Below are positions 7,448-15,506 of a stretch of DNA of 57,984 nucleotides, one piece after another. The stretch is from the IMG/VR virus record IMGVR_UViG_3300027792_000211, positions 1 to 57,984 of that record; one strand, 5' to 3'. Origin of the DNA: a virus. Numbering within the stretch: the first letter of the stretch is position 1; each line of letters begins with the position of its first letter. The notes beneath the pieces were generated by a model, which did no database searches, was not told where the DNA came from, and saw only the letters and a list, made by a program, of their open reading frames with translations. A program made the position numbers and the translations under genes.

Positions 7448-7469
7448 CCCCTTTCCCCACCAGGGGAGG
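7437..7469 (+). promoter_or_regulatory. Stop-codon hairpin and ribosome-site hairpin
   Basis: AAGGGG (7437-7442) pairs with CCCCTT (7448-7453), with the TAA stop in the loop. CCCC at 7455-7458 can pair with GGGG at 7463-7466, part of the GGGGAGGA upstream of the next gene. The CCCC blocks are interchangeable, so a ribosome terminating at the stop could change which pairing forms and expose or hide the next ribosome site. Confidence 0.45.
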
Positions 7470-7483
7470 AAAGAGAGGATATC

Positions 7484-8248
7484 ATGAAAATTTCAAAAAA
7501 ATTAGAAAACTTATATCTTAAAAACTTTGAGAACGAAAGAGAATTAAATTATCCCTTGGGATATCGGGGAATAGAAATAAAATTTAGTAATAAGGTAGAC
7601 TTTGAAAATGAACAAGAAGGGGAAGAATATCTAATATGTTTAGAGATGTATTTAAATGAAACTGAAATCGATTACTACGAGTATGACGGATCAAGGTCTG
7701 TCATCGGCAACCTGGCCGAAATAACATTTGTAGTTAACCAGGATAATTTAGATGAATTTAATAAATCTTACAAAGAATTTAAATCCAACTATGAAACAAT
7801 TATGGCAAATTATAAAAATACTATTATAGCCGAAGAAGAAATTACACCTGTTATTGATGTAAAACAATATATTGTGGCTGGTAATGCTACAATAACCCTT
7901 GAAGGCAAGAATAATCATTTTACATATAAGATACAAAAACATTCAGAATCAAAAATATGGTTTGTAAAATTATTAACAGGCCAAAATAATGACATCGATT
8001 ATAAATACATAGGATTCTTTAGAGAAGATTTAAAGTTTAAAACTTCTAGTAAATCAGAAATAAGCATAGATTCACTGGGTTTCAAGGCATTTGCTTATTT
8101 TATGAGAAGACTTGAAAATTTACCACCTGAATTGAAAATACACTATGCTAGTAAATGCCCAAAGTGCGGGCGTACACTAACAACCCCCGAATCAATTCAA
8201 AACGGTATAGGTTCGGAATGCCTAAAACAACTTATGGAGGTGTCGTAA
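7484..8248 (+). CDS. DUF6011-type zinc protein
   Basis: In this 254-residue protein the C-terminus carries CPKCGRTLTTPESIQNGIG followed by SECL. This is the DUF6011 signature, thought to be a zinc-binding module found in phage and plasmid proteins. The N-terminal 200 residues are mixed alpha/beta without a family I recognise (KYIGFFREDLKFKTSSKSEI; DSLGFKAFAYFMRRLENLP). It opens a run of early genes with tight spacing; the next start lies two bases after its stop. The role is probably in nucleic-acid metabolism. Confidence 0.6.
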   Translation: MKISKKLENLYLKNFENERELNYPLGYRGIEIKFSNKVDFENEQEGEEYLICLEMYLNETEIDYYEYDGSRSVIGNLAEITFVVNQDNLDEFNKSYKEFKSNYETIMANYKNTIIAEEEITPVIDVKQYIVAGNATITLEGKNNHFTYKIQKHSESKIWFVKLLTGQNNDIDYKYIGFFREDLKFKTSSKSEISIDSLGFKAFAYFMRRLENLPPELKIHYASKCPKCGRTLTTPESIQNGIGSECLKQLMEVS

Positions 8249-8249
8249 A

Positions 8250-8588
8250 ATGATTTGTCCATATTGCAATCAATCGGCTGAGCTAAAGGATAGCTCAGTC
8301 ATTTATGGGAAAAGTTATGGCCTAATATATATTTGTTTTCCATGTAATGCATATGTAGGAACTCATAGGGGAACAAACACACCATTGGGAACATTGGCCA
8401 ATAGTGAATTAAGGAAGCTAAGAAAACAATGTCATAGTATATTCGATATAAAATGGAAATCTGGAAAAATGTCCAGGTTTGAAGCGTACGTATGGCTTAG
8501 TAAACAACTTAAAATTGATATAAATCAATGTCATATAGGGATGTTTGATGTAGATCAATGTAAAAAAGTAATGGAGGTATTACAATGA
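8250..8588 (+). CDS. DUF3268-like zinc-finger protein
   Basis: The N-terminal MICPYCNQSAELKDSSVIYG, then a CFPCNAYVGTHRGTNTPLGT block and LANSELRKLRKQCHSIFD, match the DUF3268 zinc-finger family common in phage early regions. Four Cys (CPYC and CFPC) should hold one zinc. The C-terminal third (SRFEAYVWLSKQLKI, CHIGMFDVDQCKKVMEVL) completes the family pattern. Function is unknown. It overlaps the next gene by four bases. Confidence 0.7.
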   Translation: MICPYCNQSAELKDSSVIYGKSYGLIYICFPCNAYVGTHRGTNTPLGTLANSELRKLRKQCHSIFDIKWKSGKMSRFEAYVWLSKQLKIDINQCHIGMFDVDQCKKVMEVLQ

Positions 8589-8968
8589 ATATCAAAAAAA
8601 TTCAAAAAATGCTTAGATATAATTCTTCACACTGTGAAGATTGGGTGTTTAAATCATGGCATAAATACGAAAATCATCTATGGTTTTTCAATGGATACAT
8701 GATGGTAGCTATTCCCAAATACGAGGAGGCAAAAATACTAAGATTTTACCCTGAAGAATCTAAACAGAAAATAAACATTAAAAAGTTTATTCCCCAGGAT
8801 TGGCAAGACTGGGGAAATGAATTAGGAGAATTTAGTTTTAACCAGGAGTTTATTGATTTAGTCAACAACATATGGAATCATTTGGAAACCGAAATAAAAA
8901 TTGATAAATACCGCATGGTATTTATACACGATGGCGAAGTTATAGCTTTTATATTAGGAAGGAGATAA
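8585..8968 (+). CDS. Unknown early protein (127 aa)
   Basis: The gene is coupled to the upstream zinc protein by an ATGA overlap. It is rich in aromatic residues and Trp (WVFKSWHKY, HLWFFNGYMMVAIPKYEE, DWQDWGNELGEF), with a predicted alpha/beta fold. I do not recognise a family. The HLWFFNGYMMVAIP stretch recalls sliding-clamp-like phage proteins, but that is weak. Confidence 0.5.
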   Translation: MNIKKIQKMLRYNSSHCEDWVFKSWHKYENHLWFFNGYMMVAIPKYEEAKILRFYPEESKQKINIKKFIPQDWQDWGNELGEFSFNQEFIDLVNNIWNHLETEIKIDKYRMVFIHDGEVIAFILGRR

Positions 8969-8972
8969 AACA

Positions 8973-9878
8973 ATGAATAATCAAATAATAAACTTAAATG
9001 ACATAGGTATTAAATACATTATACTACGAGATAGTGGAACCTATCTTATTGATGGAAAAGTGATTAACAAAAGCTACGGGGATAACAAGGAAGTAGCCGT
9101 TCAAAATGTTGATGATATTAGATTAGTTACTACTATGAGGATAACAGAAAAATATACCAGTGGTATAAAGGAAATGAGTGTTGAGGATTATAACGCTAAT
9201 ATTCTCGAATTAAACAGAGAATATTTTGAGGACTGTGATGAGGAGTATGTATACAAATGTTTCATCCGAGATTGGAAACCTATTTATAGAGAAGAACAGC
9301 GGATAAGTGAACCAATCAAAGTTGAAATAGTAGAATCCTGTTATAAGCCCGAGAATAAATATATTTCCAATTGTTTTTTTAATGGCACTGATTTAAATAT
9401 ATGTTTATTCAAGTACGACCGCCCTACTGCTTTATTAGATATAGTTAAAGAAGCTTTTGACAAAGTAGGTATGGAATATGTTAGAGGTGGATGTTATAGA
9501 GAAACTGTAAATCAAAAAATTTGGACAAACTCCGATCATAGTTGTATTGAATATGTCCAGGCATTCGGGACATATATATTTTCAAAGCTATATAAGAATA
9601 CAACTCCGCTTCGAGGAACTCTCGAAGACATGGAAAAAAAATATAATGAGGATTATAAAAACATAAGAACTATTATAATCAGCAAATATAATATGATGTT
9701 TAAAAATAAAAATCATGACCTGGATTTTAATCGGGTTATTGATAAATTACAACAAGCATTAGAATATTTTAATAAAATCGATCCAAAACAAAAAAGTATC
9801 CAAGATTACAGAAGTACCGGGATGTATTTAAGGGATGCTAAACAGTTAATAATTGATCATTTTAGTAAGGAGGAATAG
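8973..9878 (+). CDS. Unknown early protein (301 aa)
   Basis: The start follows AGGAAGGAGATAAAAC. The protein has about ten Cys/His spread through residues 70-190 (YFEDCDEEYVYKCFIRDW; SCYKPENKYISNCFF) and a helical C-terminal 80 residues (DLDFNRVIDKLQQALEYFNK). There is no motif I can name. It is the longest unknown of the early block and sits between zinc proteins and a set of broken small genes. Confidence 0.5.
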   Translation: MNNQIINLNDIGIKYIILRDSGTYLIDGKVINKSYGDNKEVAVQNVDDIRLVTTMRITEKYTSGIKEMSVEDYNANILELNREYFEDCDEEYVYKCFIRDWKPIYREEQRISEPIKVEIVESCYKPENKYISNCFFNGTDLNICLFKYDRPTALLDIVKEAFDKVGMEYVRGGCYRETVNQKIWTNSDHSCIEYVQAFGTYIFSKLYKNTTPLRGTLEDMEKKYNEDYKNIRTIIISKYNMMFKNKNHDLDFNRVIDKLQQALEYFNKIDPKQKSIQDYRSTGMYLRDAKQLIIDHFSKEE

Positions 9879-9880
9879 AA

Positions 9881-10059
9881 ATGGCAAGCATTGAAAGAGA
9901 AATGATTGAAAATTATGAAGACATAGCCCGGAGGATTCAAGAATTTCAAGAAGAAAACACAGTATACGAGAATACGACGTATTTTTAGAATTTATTCGCT
10001 TGGCTTGTTGGGATAATTATAATTCAGGTGCTAGATATATGGGGTGGACCGATGAATAA
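9881..10059 (+). pseudogene. Small early gene with a frame break (or -1 recoding)
   Basis: The ATG at 9881 follows AGGAGGAATAGAA. It encodes a helical MASIEREMIENYEDIARR stretch and stops at TAG 9986-9988, right after a TTTTT run. The -1 frame then continues without a start codon (LEFIRLACWDNYNSGARYMG) to a stop at 10057-10059. A one-base deletion or -1 slippage on ATTTTTAG would join them into one protein of about 59 residues. No family recognised. Confidence 0.45.
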
Positions 10060-10227
10060 TCATGAATTACTAACTTTATTTTATAAAAAACAATCAGAAT
10101 TACATGCAATACAAACGCCATTTTAGAGGCTGAATTAAAAGATTTAATGAAACAACTAGACCAACGGTGTCAGACCGAAGGTCTAGAACATTGGCAATTT
10201 GATAATAAATATAGATATAAAGTATAG
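10052..10227 (+). pseudogene. Second small early gene with the same kind of frame break
   Basis: The ORF from 10052 (MNNHELLTLFYKKQSELHAI) stops at TAG inside CCATTTTAGAG. The -1 frame continues as LEAELKDLMKQLDQRCQTEG and on to KYRYKV and stops at 10227. The joined product would be a coiled-coil-like protein of about 58 residues. The shift direction and the TTT-TAG context are the same as in the preceding gene. The final TAG overlaps the -35 of promoter P2. Confidence 0.45.
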
Positions 10228-10253
10228 ACATTTATATTTATATATGGTATAAT
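10225..10253 (+). promoter_or_regulatory. Early promoter P2 (repeat family)
   Basis: TAGACA (10225-10230), 17 bp, TATAAT (10248-10253) with a TGG extension. It is the best -10 of the three copies and drives the gene at 10289. Confidence 0.8.
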
Positions 10254-10288
10254 TTATTTAATGAAATAAATTTTTGGAGGAATGAAAG

Positions 10289-10651
10289 ATGAAATTAACT
10301 AGAGTAATGAGTTTTAGTAAATATGATACGGATGAATTAATTAATAAATTTGTAGATGGAGAAATTACCAGCATGAAATTTAAAAAAGGTTCATCATGGT
10401 CGGGGATGAATGGAAACGAAGGATTTGTAAATGAAACCCAATATGGAGTAGAGATTTTTGTATGGTGGAATGAAGTAGATGAAAAATTAGTAAAAAAAGT
10501 AACAACTGAAGATATCGACGAATATGACATAATGGATATTGACATTGAAAAGTATGACGAATACAGAAATTTAGAAGAAGTAAACCTTAAAATTGAAGAT
10601 ATTGCCGACGGAAGAGAAGACGTTGGATATGTAGAAATATATGTAAAATAA
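10289..10651 (+). CDS. Unknown acidic early protein (120 aa)
   Basis: This is the first gene after P2, with ribosome site TTTGGAGGAATGAAAG. It is strongly acidic (DIDEYDIMDIDIEKYDEY; KIEDIADGREDVGYVEI), and the N-terminal half has a Gly/Ser/Trp stretch (KKGSSWSGMNGNEGFV). There is no recognisable domain. A GGGG-CACTAGT-CCCC hairpin at 10665-10679 lies between it and the next gene. Confidence 0.5.
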   Translation: MKLTRVMSFSKYDTDELINKFVDGEITSMKFKKGSSWSGMNGNEGFVNETQYGVEIFVWWNEVDEKLVKKVTTEDIDEYDIMDIDIEKYDEYRNLEEVNLKIEDIADGREDVGYVEIYVK

Positions 10652-10699
10652 TTTATAAAATAAGGGGGCACTAGTCCCCGGAAATTGGAGGAATGAAAA

Positions 10700-11008
10700 G
10701 TGAAGCAAACATTTAATATAGGTGATAAAGTGGTGGTAATTGGTAAATGGGAATTTATAGGTGGTGTCATAGCTACGCCACCTGATAGTTGGATAAAAGA
10801 ATTATTTAATAAAGTTTATAAAGTGCATGATATTAAAAATAATTTTATTGGTGAAATTATTAATAAAAATGATCAATATCATATCATTAAAAATTTCACT
10901 ACTAATGAGTTACATCTAATTAACAATCATTATAATGAAATAAGACATTATTATAAAGGCTGTACCGACGATTTAAGAAAAGAAGTGAAAAGGTGGGATG
11001 ACCAATGA
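10700..11008 (+). CDS. Unknown early protein (102 aa), GTG start
   Basis: The GTG at 10700 lies eight bases after GGAGG; the ATG at 10693 leads to a stop after seven codons. The start KQTFNIGDKVVVIGKWEF looks like a small beta-barrel (KOW/SH3-like), followed by IGEIINKNDQYHIIKNF and a helical tail. The family is not recognised. It is in the P2 transcript. Confidence 0.5.
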   Translation: MKQTFNIGDKVVVIGKWEFIGGVIATPPDSWIKELFNKVYKVHDIKNNFIGEIINKNDQYHIIKNFTTNELHLINNHYNEIRHYYKGCTDDLRKEVKRWDDQ

Positions 11009-11074
11009 AATGCTAAAGTTGGATGTCGTGAATGTCGAAAACAAGCCATAGAAAGGATTGAAAAAGATGAATGA
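11005..11074 (+). pseudogene. Tiny Cys-rich gene broken by one base
   Basis: ATGAAATGC is followed at once by TAA. Removing one T would give MKCKVGCRECRKQAIERIEK and DE, a coherent zinc-knuckle-like peptide (CxxxCxxC) ending at 11074. As written the frame is interrupted after three codons. A 17-codon ORF at 10998 in another frame is less convincing. This is either an indel in the assembly or a decayed gene. Confidence 0.4.
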
Positions 11075-11333
11075 ACCAAAAGTAAATGGGTTTAGGCTGA
11101 ATTTTTCAGCCATGAATAATAAAAACTTCGATTACAGAAGACAACAAATATTATATGAGTTAGACTTTCTTGGTCTACATTTTATATGTGTAGGTTGGGG
11201 AAAAATAACTAAAAAAGGAACGACCGGGACATTTAAAACGGCAACATATGAGGAAGTCGAAGAAAAGGTAAAAGAATTAAGAAAGGAAGTAAGTAAAAAT
11301 TATGGAAATAATAATAACAATGCCAACAAATAA
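11067..11333 (+). CDS. Unknown early protein (88 aa)
   Basis: ATG 11067 lies about ten bases after GAAAGGA, which favours it over the TTG at 11058. The protein has a beta-rich core (ILYELDFLGLHFICVGWGKI) followed by a helix (EEVEEKVKELRKEVSKNYG) and an Asn-rich tail. It overlaps the next gene by 32 bases. No domain recognised. Confidence 0.5.
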   Translation: MNEPKVNGFRLNFSAMNNKNFDYRRQQILYELDFLGLHFICVGWGKITKKGTTGTFKTATYEEVEEKVKELRKEVSKNYGNNNNNANK

Positions 11334-11514
11334 AAGTTTAGAGGATTTAATTAACCTAACAAAACATTTAACTTCAATACGGTTAAGATATGAAATTCGT
11401 GATATGAATCGAGTATGTATAACAAAAGCCGCGAACGGTGCGACGGTAAACCTTAAAAGTTTAATTTATGTTTTAAATGAATATAAACTTATGGACTTAA
11501 CGGAGGTGGAATAA
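11302..11514 (+). CDS. Unknown small early protein (70 aa)
   Basis: The ORF ends directly before the DNA polymerase ATG. The start may be 11302 or the ATG at 11320 (MPTNKSLEDLINL). It is predicted as helix-strand-strand-helix (SIRLRYEIRDMNRVCITKAA; NLKSLIYVLNEYKLM). Its position suggests a polymerase accessory, but that is only context. Confidence 0.45.
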   Translation: MEIIITMPTNKSLEDLINLTKHLTSIRLRYEIRDMNRVCITKAANGATVNLKSLIYVLNEYKLMDLTEVE

Positions 11515-13986
11515 ATGGATCTTAAATATCTTATAGCTGATATAGAGTGCCTCGAAGATTATTTTTGTCTTCAGGTAAAAGATGAAATCATGGATGATGT
11601 AGTTATTTGGGAATGTTACACGGATGAAGATTGTATAGAACTTTATAAAAAATTACAAAATATTGATCGCGCTATGTATTTCTATTCAATTGATTATGAT
11701 CGAACCATGATCAATGCATTATGTAAACTGGTAGAAAATGACATTCCTAATATTCTTTATCATTTACGGAAAATCAATGATTTCCTGATTCAAAAAAATA
11801 TTCATTATTTTAAACTTAATCGCGAATATTGGGGTTATCATTATGACGGCCTCGATCCGACCGAACAAATAAAACTCGTACACCCTAACGAATTAGGCAT
11901 ACACGAGTTTATTGATTCATATCAATTTACATTAGGAAAATCCAAAGTATTTAAGAATTTAATATTAAATGAAATTCCAAAGATACTATTTTATTATAAC
12001 ATAGATATCAAAGGAAATATTAAACCTTCGATATCTTTAAAATCTCTTAACCTAATTAAGAAAGGTTATAATATAAAATTTGATTTTTCTAAATATCAAA
12101 GTATTAAAAAAATTAAAATCGACGGATTCTATGATAAATGGATAGAATACTCAAAAAACGATGTTCTATTCCTGGAAGAATTATTTCTTGATAAATGTAA
12201 ATCCGATATTGAAAAAAGATATTGGGCATTTCAAGCCGCTAAATCAATCGATAATACCCTTGAATTATTAGATAGGGATTTATACGCTGAAAATAACACG
12301 GGGTTAATTGTGAGCATTTTAAAGCTTACTGAACCTAATAAAAATATCAAAGTAGATTATACAAAATATATAACTACCCCTTATCCCAAGTTTAATGAAT
12401 TTGTTAAATTTGTAAGTGATAACAATGATGTCGAGAAAGACAAAGATTTAAAAAATGGATATTGTGAACACTATAAAAAAGAATACATTGACGATGATAT
12501 CCGTATTGAAAATGATACTTTAATAAATTCCTTTGATGAAATCGAAATCAATGGAACACTGGTTAAGATAGGTTTAGGAGGGGGTCATGCGGCAATTGAT
12601 CACTACATTGGGCAAAATTTGCGCCACCTGGATTATCAAAGTCAATACAGTAGTATTATGTTGCAATACAAAGAATTGTTTTCTAATATTATAAATATCC
12701 CCTTGTACGAGGCGATTTATGATTTAAAAAATATTACATTTAAAAATGAAAAAATTCAATTAGATAATGAAATCGCAGAAATGGAAAATTGGGAATATAG
12801 TCCACAAATTGATCAAAAAATGGACCGAATAAATGAAATCAATAATTTAGTTGGTGGTATTAAATTAATCCTGAATACCACTTATGGCCTAATAAATTCT
12901 AACTTCACCTTACCAATATCATGTAAAACCCTAGGACGATTCATATGTTTAAAAGGTCAATCTATGCTCTTAAATTTAGCCCACAAATTAACCCAGGACG
13001 ACCCGGATCTAAAATTAGTTAACCTTAATACCGACGGAATTATTGTTGAGACTAAATTGCCTATAGCCATTGATAATGATGGTTACTTTATATTGGACAA
13101 CTCAGAAATTAAAAACCTGATCCAATTGAATGTTAATTCATACATTAAGGATAAAAAAGTCAAGGGGATGTTTAACATTAAGGTTAAGCAAAATATTAAT
13201 AAACATGGCCGGTTATCAGTAAATACTATAAATGCCATTAGGTTAATCAATGGCGAAGATGTCAAAATATTACCAATATATTTTGATGTAAAAAGAATTG
13301 ATTTACCAGAAAAGCCGTGGTATTTTTCAAACACTGGTAAAATTGCAATTAAACAATTAAAAAAGCCGGAAATACTAAGTCTGAACGGAGAAAAATTTTA
13401 TTTTACTGATGAAAAGGAAAAGGCATGTTTAAACATTTATAAAAAATATGCTGAATTAACTAAACAAAGTATTCTTGATTTTACTTTTATAGACAAGGAA
13501 AACGTAACTCTTAAATATATAGCAAAAGAATTAATATCTGATACTAACGAAAATATAGCAAGTAAAAGAAAAGTAAAAAGGGATCTATATAAAATATTTG
13601 GAAAGGATTTTATAGATGTGAATGTAGATAAATTAGAATATCCATGGTTTACTATGACGCAAATACAGAATAGCACCGTATGTCAAGGATTTAAAATTGA
13701 AGGGCTGAATAAATATTTAATTTTGAAAGTTGAGTGTAAAAATACCAAATGGGATAAAAATATAATTACACAGTTAAAGGAAGCTAAGACCTTTGAAACT
13801 TGGGAAGAAGGTAATCGTTATGATAGAACATTTGTATTTTTTAATCCATTTGTTGATAATTTTAAAGTAAAAAAAGAATATGAGGATTATATAAAAGTTG
13901 TTGATTCTTCAGCAATTGAAGTATATCAAGGAAATCCTATAGAAATTGATTTAAATTTGTTACAATTAATTTGTGAAAAAGTATAG
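11515..13986 (+). CDS. Family B-type DNA polymerase with 3'-5' exonuclease
   Basis: In this 823-residue protein exonuclease motif I is LIADIECLEDYF (residues 6-17), motif II is in YSIDYDRTMINAL (about 56) and motif III is YSKNDVLFL (about 211). Polymerase motif A is LRHLDYQSQYSSIML (about 370), a DxxSxYxS variant. Motif B is KLILNTTYGLINS (about 449), and motif C is NLNTDGIIVE (about 503) with a single-Asp TDG core. This is the replicative polymerase of the phage. It follows small unknown genes, and its stop codon overlaps the -35 of promoter P3. The deviation from DTD in motif C to NTDG is seen in some phage polymerases. Confidence 0.9.
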   Translation: MDLKYLIADIECLEDYFCLQVKDEIMDDVVIWECYTDEDCIELYKKLQNIDRAMYFYSIDYDRTMINALCKLVENDIPNILYHLRKINDFLIQKNIHYFKLNREYWGYHYDGLDPTEQIKLVHPNELGIHEFIDSYQFTLGKSKVFKNLILNEIPKILFYYNIDIKGNIKPSISLKSLNLIKKGYNIKFDFSKYQSIKKIKIDGFYDKWIEYSKNDVLFLEELFLDKCKSDIEKRYWAFQAAKSIDNTLELLDRDLYAENNTGLIVSILKLTEPNKNIKVDYTKYITTPYPKFNEFVKFVSDNNDVEKDKDLKNGYCEHYKKEYIDDDIRIENDTLINSFDEIEINGTLVKIGLGGGHAAIDHYIGQNLRHLDYQSQYSSIMLQYKELFSNIINIPLYEAIYDLKNITFKNEKIQLDNEIAEMENWEYSPQIDQKMDRINEINNLVGGIKLILNTTYGLINSNFTLPISCKTLGRFICLKGQSMLLNLAHKLTQDDPDLKLVNLNTDGIIVETKLPIAIDNDGYFILDNSEIKNLIQLNVNSYIKDKKVKGMFNIKVKQNINKHGRLSVNTINAIRLINGEDVKILPIYFDVKRIDLPEKPWYFSNTGKIAIKQLKKPEILSLNGEKFYFTDEKEKACLNIYKKYAELTKQSILDFTFIDKENVTLKYIAKELISDTNENIASKRKVKRDLYKIFGKDFIDVNVDKLEYPWFTMTQIQNSTVCQGFKIEGLNKYLILKVECKNTKWDKNIITQLKEAKTFETWEEGNRYDRTFVFFNPFVDNFKVKKEYEDYIKVVDSSAIEVYQGNPIEIDLNLLQLICEKV

Positions 13987-14012
13987 ACATTTATATTTAT
14001 ATATGGTATTAT
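13984..14012 (+). promoter_or_regulatory. Early promoter P3 (repeat family)
   Basis: TAGACA (13984-13989), whose TAG is also the polymerase stop codon, then 17 bp and TATTAT (14007-14012). Together with P1 and P2 it forms a dispersed repeat. In P2 and P3 the repeat begins in the last codons (Lys-Val-stop) of the upstream gene. Confidence 0.75.
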
Positions 14013-14044
14013 ATAATTAATGAATGAAATGGAGGTTGACAATA

Positions 14045-14314
14045 ATGGGTTATGCGATGAATACAATTTTCAATATAGAGGAAGTCATAAATATATATGA
14101 TTTAAATTTTGGAAGGATATTGAAACAATATGAAATTTCAACTATTAGGAAAAATTTATCCTCAGAGCCAAAGATTTTAACAAATGAACAAATCGAAAGA
14201 TTTGAAAAAAATGAAATTAAAAAAATCTTTGGTAAAAATAAAAATTCCGTAGTATATGGAATAGGGTCACATATCTATTGGAATAGAGGAAAGGAGTTCA
14301 GGAAATTATTATAA
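14045..14314 (+). CDS. Unknown early protein (89 aa)
   Basis: ATG 14045 sits correctly after GGAGGTTGACAATA; the earlier ATG at 14024 overlaps that site. The protein is helical and basic at the C-terminus (NEIKKIFGKNKNSVVYGIGS), with no recognisable family. After its stop, 14315-14379 holds only an open frame (KHISKTELNKWIDLIMERMAA) that lacks a usual start codon. Confidence 0.5.
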   Translation: MGYAMNTIFNIEEVINIYDLNFGRILKQYEISTIRKNLSSEPKILTNEQIERFEKNEIKKIFGKNKNSVVYGIGSHIYWNRGKEFRKLL

Positions 14315-14379
14315 ACATATTAGTAAAACCGAGTTAAACAAATGGATAGATTTAATTATGGAAAGGATGGCGGCTTAAA

Positions 14380-14493
14380 GTGCCAGATAAGAAAAAGAAA
14401 AAAACACCTAAAGAAAAAAACACCAACGACAACAAAAAAATCGACAAATTAAGTAAAAAACAAAAACCAGATAAAAAAAGTGAGTGGCTTTAG
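14380..14493 (+). CDS. Lysine-rich small protein (37 aa), GTG start
   Basis: GTG 14380 follows GGAAAGGATGGCGGCTTAAA. About 40 percent of the residues are Lys (PDKKKKKTPKEKN; KKIDKLSKKQKPDKK), so it may bind nucleic acid or be disordered. A competing frame from ATG 14342 is also basic, so the call is tentative. The stop codon lies in a hairpin loop. Confidence 0.35.
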   Translation: MPDKKKKKTPKEKNTNDNKKIDKLSKKQKPDKKSEWL

Positions 14494-14502
14494 CCCACTC
14501 AC
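14480..14502 (+). promoter_or_regulatory. Hairpin around the stop codon of the Lys-rich gene
   Basis: GTGAGTGG (14480-14487) pairs with CCACTCAC (14495-14502). The loop CTTTAGC contains the TAG stop. There is no T-run, so it is not a terminator; it lies just before the ribosome site AAGAAGGTGATAGC of the next gene. Confidence 0.5.
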
Positions 14503-14520
14503 ATCCAAGAAGGTGATAGC

Positions 14521-14892
14521 ATGACCCGCGAATTTTGGAACTATTACGAGGACCTTAAAAGGGCCCGTAATTATAATGATTCGTTGATAAAAATTTTAAT
14601 CGACGAAAAAATTGAAAAATTAGAAAGGATGATTACAATGAATACAACTTATTTAATGTTAGTTGAAAGCGTAATGCAGGATTGCCCGGCTTTATGTGGT
14701 AAATGTGAATATTGTAATAAGTTAGAGTGGATTATAAATAGGGCCAAACATTATTCAAAAGAATTAAATCTCCCATGGAAAATTATTCTCAATGAATGGG
14801 AAAAAGAGAGAACCTATTGGTATTACTCATTTTACAACGAAGTGAACCAACCAGAAATGATGGAGGAGGTGAAAAAAGAAGATGTCATATAA
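14521..14892 (+). CDS. Unknown early protein with a Cys knuckle (123 aa)
   Basis: The start follows AAGAAGGTGATAGC. The N-terminal helix is charged, and CPALCGKCEYCNK near residue 54 (four Cys in nine residues) suggests a zinc or metal site. The rest is helical and Trp/Tyr-rich (LNEWEKERTYWYYSFYNEV). Overlapping the tandem AbrB-like gene by 11 bases, it is probably co-translated with it. Confidence 0.5.
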   Translation: MTREFWNYYEDLKRARNYNDSLIKILIDEKIEKLERMITMNTTYLMLVESVMQDCPALCGKCEYCNKLEWIINRAKHYSKELNLPWKIILNEWEKERTYWYYSFYNEVNQPEMMEEVKKEDVI

Positions 14893-15259
14893 AGTTAAAA
14901 AAAGTTACGCCCAGGGCTTAACATCTAGGTCTATAATATTACCAAGAACATTCCTAAAAAAATATGAAATAACTGATAAAGTAAAAATTACTTTGAAAAA
15001 AGGATATATTTTAATAACAAAAGCTCATGGCTCCGATTTTTTTCAAATGGGAATAGAATTTAAATCTGTCATTGATGAAAAAGGAAATTATTATAGAGGT
15101 TTAACGACTTTGACATCAGGGTGTCAAAGTGTAACTATCCCAAAACTTATGTTATCTAAATTATATATAAAAGATGATGATTACATAAAAATAAGTAGTT
15201 TATCAGAGGAGGGGATACAGCTTAGCAAAGCTAAAAAGGAGGATTTATTCAATGAGTAA
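14882..15259 (+). CDS. Tandem AbrB-like swapped-hairpin regulator
   Basis: In this 125-residue protein two similar units are visible: SRSIILPRTFLKKYEITDK with VKITLKKGYILITKA (about 15-50), and CQSVTIPKLMLSKLYIKDD with YIKISSLSEEGIQLS (about 80-115). Each resembles one AbrB/MraZ swapped hairpin. A tandem arrangement is typical of MraZ-like or phage AbrB proteins that bind DNA as pseudo-dimers. It lies in the early operon between unknown genes. The ribosome site GGAGGTGAAAAAAG is inside the preceding gene. Confidence 0.6.
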   Translation: MSYKVKKSYAQGLTSRSIILPRTFLKKYEITDKVKITLKKGYILITKAHGSDFFQMGIEFKSVIDEKGNYYRGLTTLTSGCQSVTIPKLMLSKLYIKDDDYIKISSLSEEGIQLSKAKKEDLFNE

Positions 15260-15506
15260 ATTTGCATACTTCTATATTAATAACAAAGAAGACTTTACAA
15301 AAGAATTAAAGTATTTCGATGTAATTAATAGCTTTATAAAGAAAAGAAAAAAGTTGATTTGTGTAATAGAGAGTAACGACGAATACACATATAAAACTAT
15401 AGCCGTAAACCTTCGACAATACATAAATCGAATTGAACTCAGTTGGAGTCAAAAGACCGAAATAGAAATCAACAATTTATTATTGAAAGGTGGTGAAAAG
15501 GAATGA
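15252..15506 (+). CDS. Unknown small early protein (84 aa)
   Basis: The protein is mixed alpha/beta and basic (SFIKKRKKLICVIESNDEY; LRQYINRIELSWSQKTEIE), with no recognisable family. It overlaps its neighbours on both sides by 4-8 bases (ATGA-type coupling), marking it as a translated member of the operon. Confidence 0.5.
   Translation: MSKFAYFYINNKEDFTKELKYFDVINSFIKKRKKLICVIESNDEYTYKTIAVNLRQYINRIELSWSQKTEIEINNLLLKGGEKE

Noticed and set aside
10258-10770. Long minus-strand ORF (170 codons) opposite the gene at 10289
   Set aside because: It is Ser/Phe/Thr-rich shadow sequence of an acidic AT-rich plus-strand gene, has no ribosome site and no family pattern.
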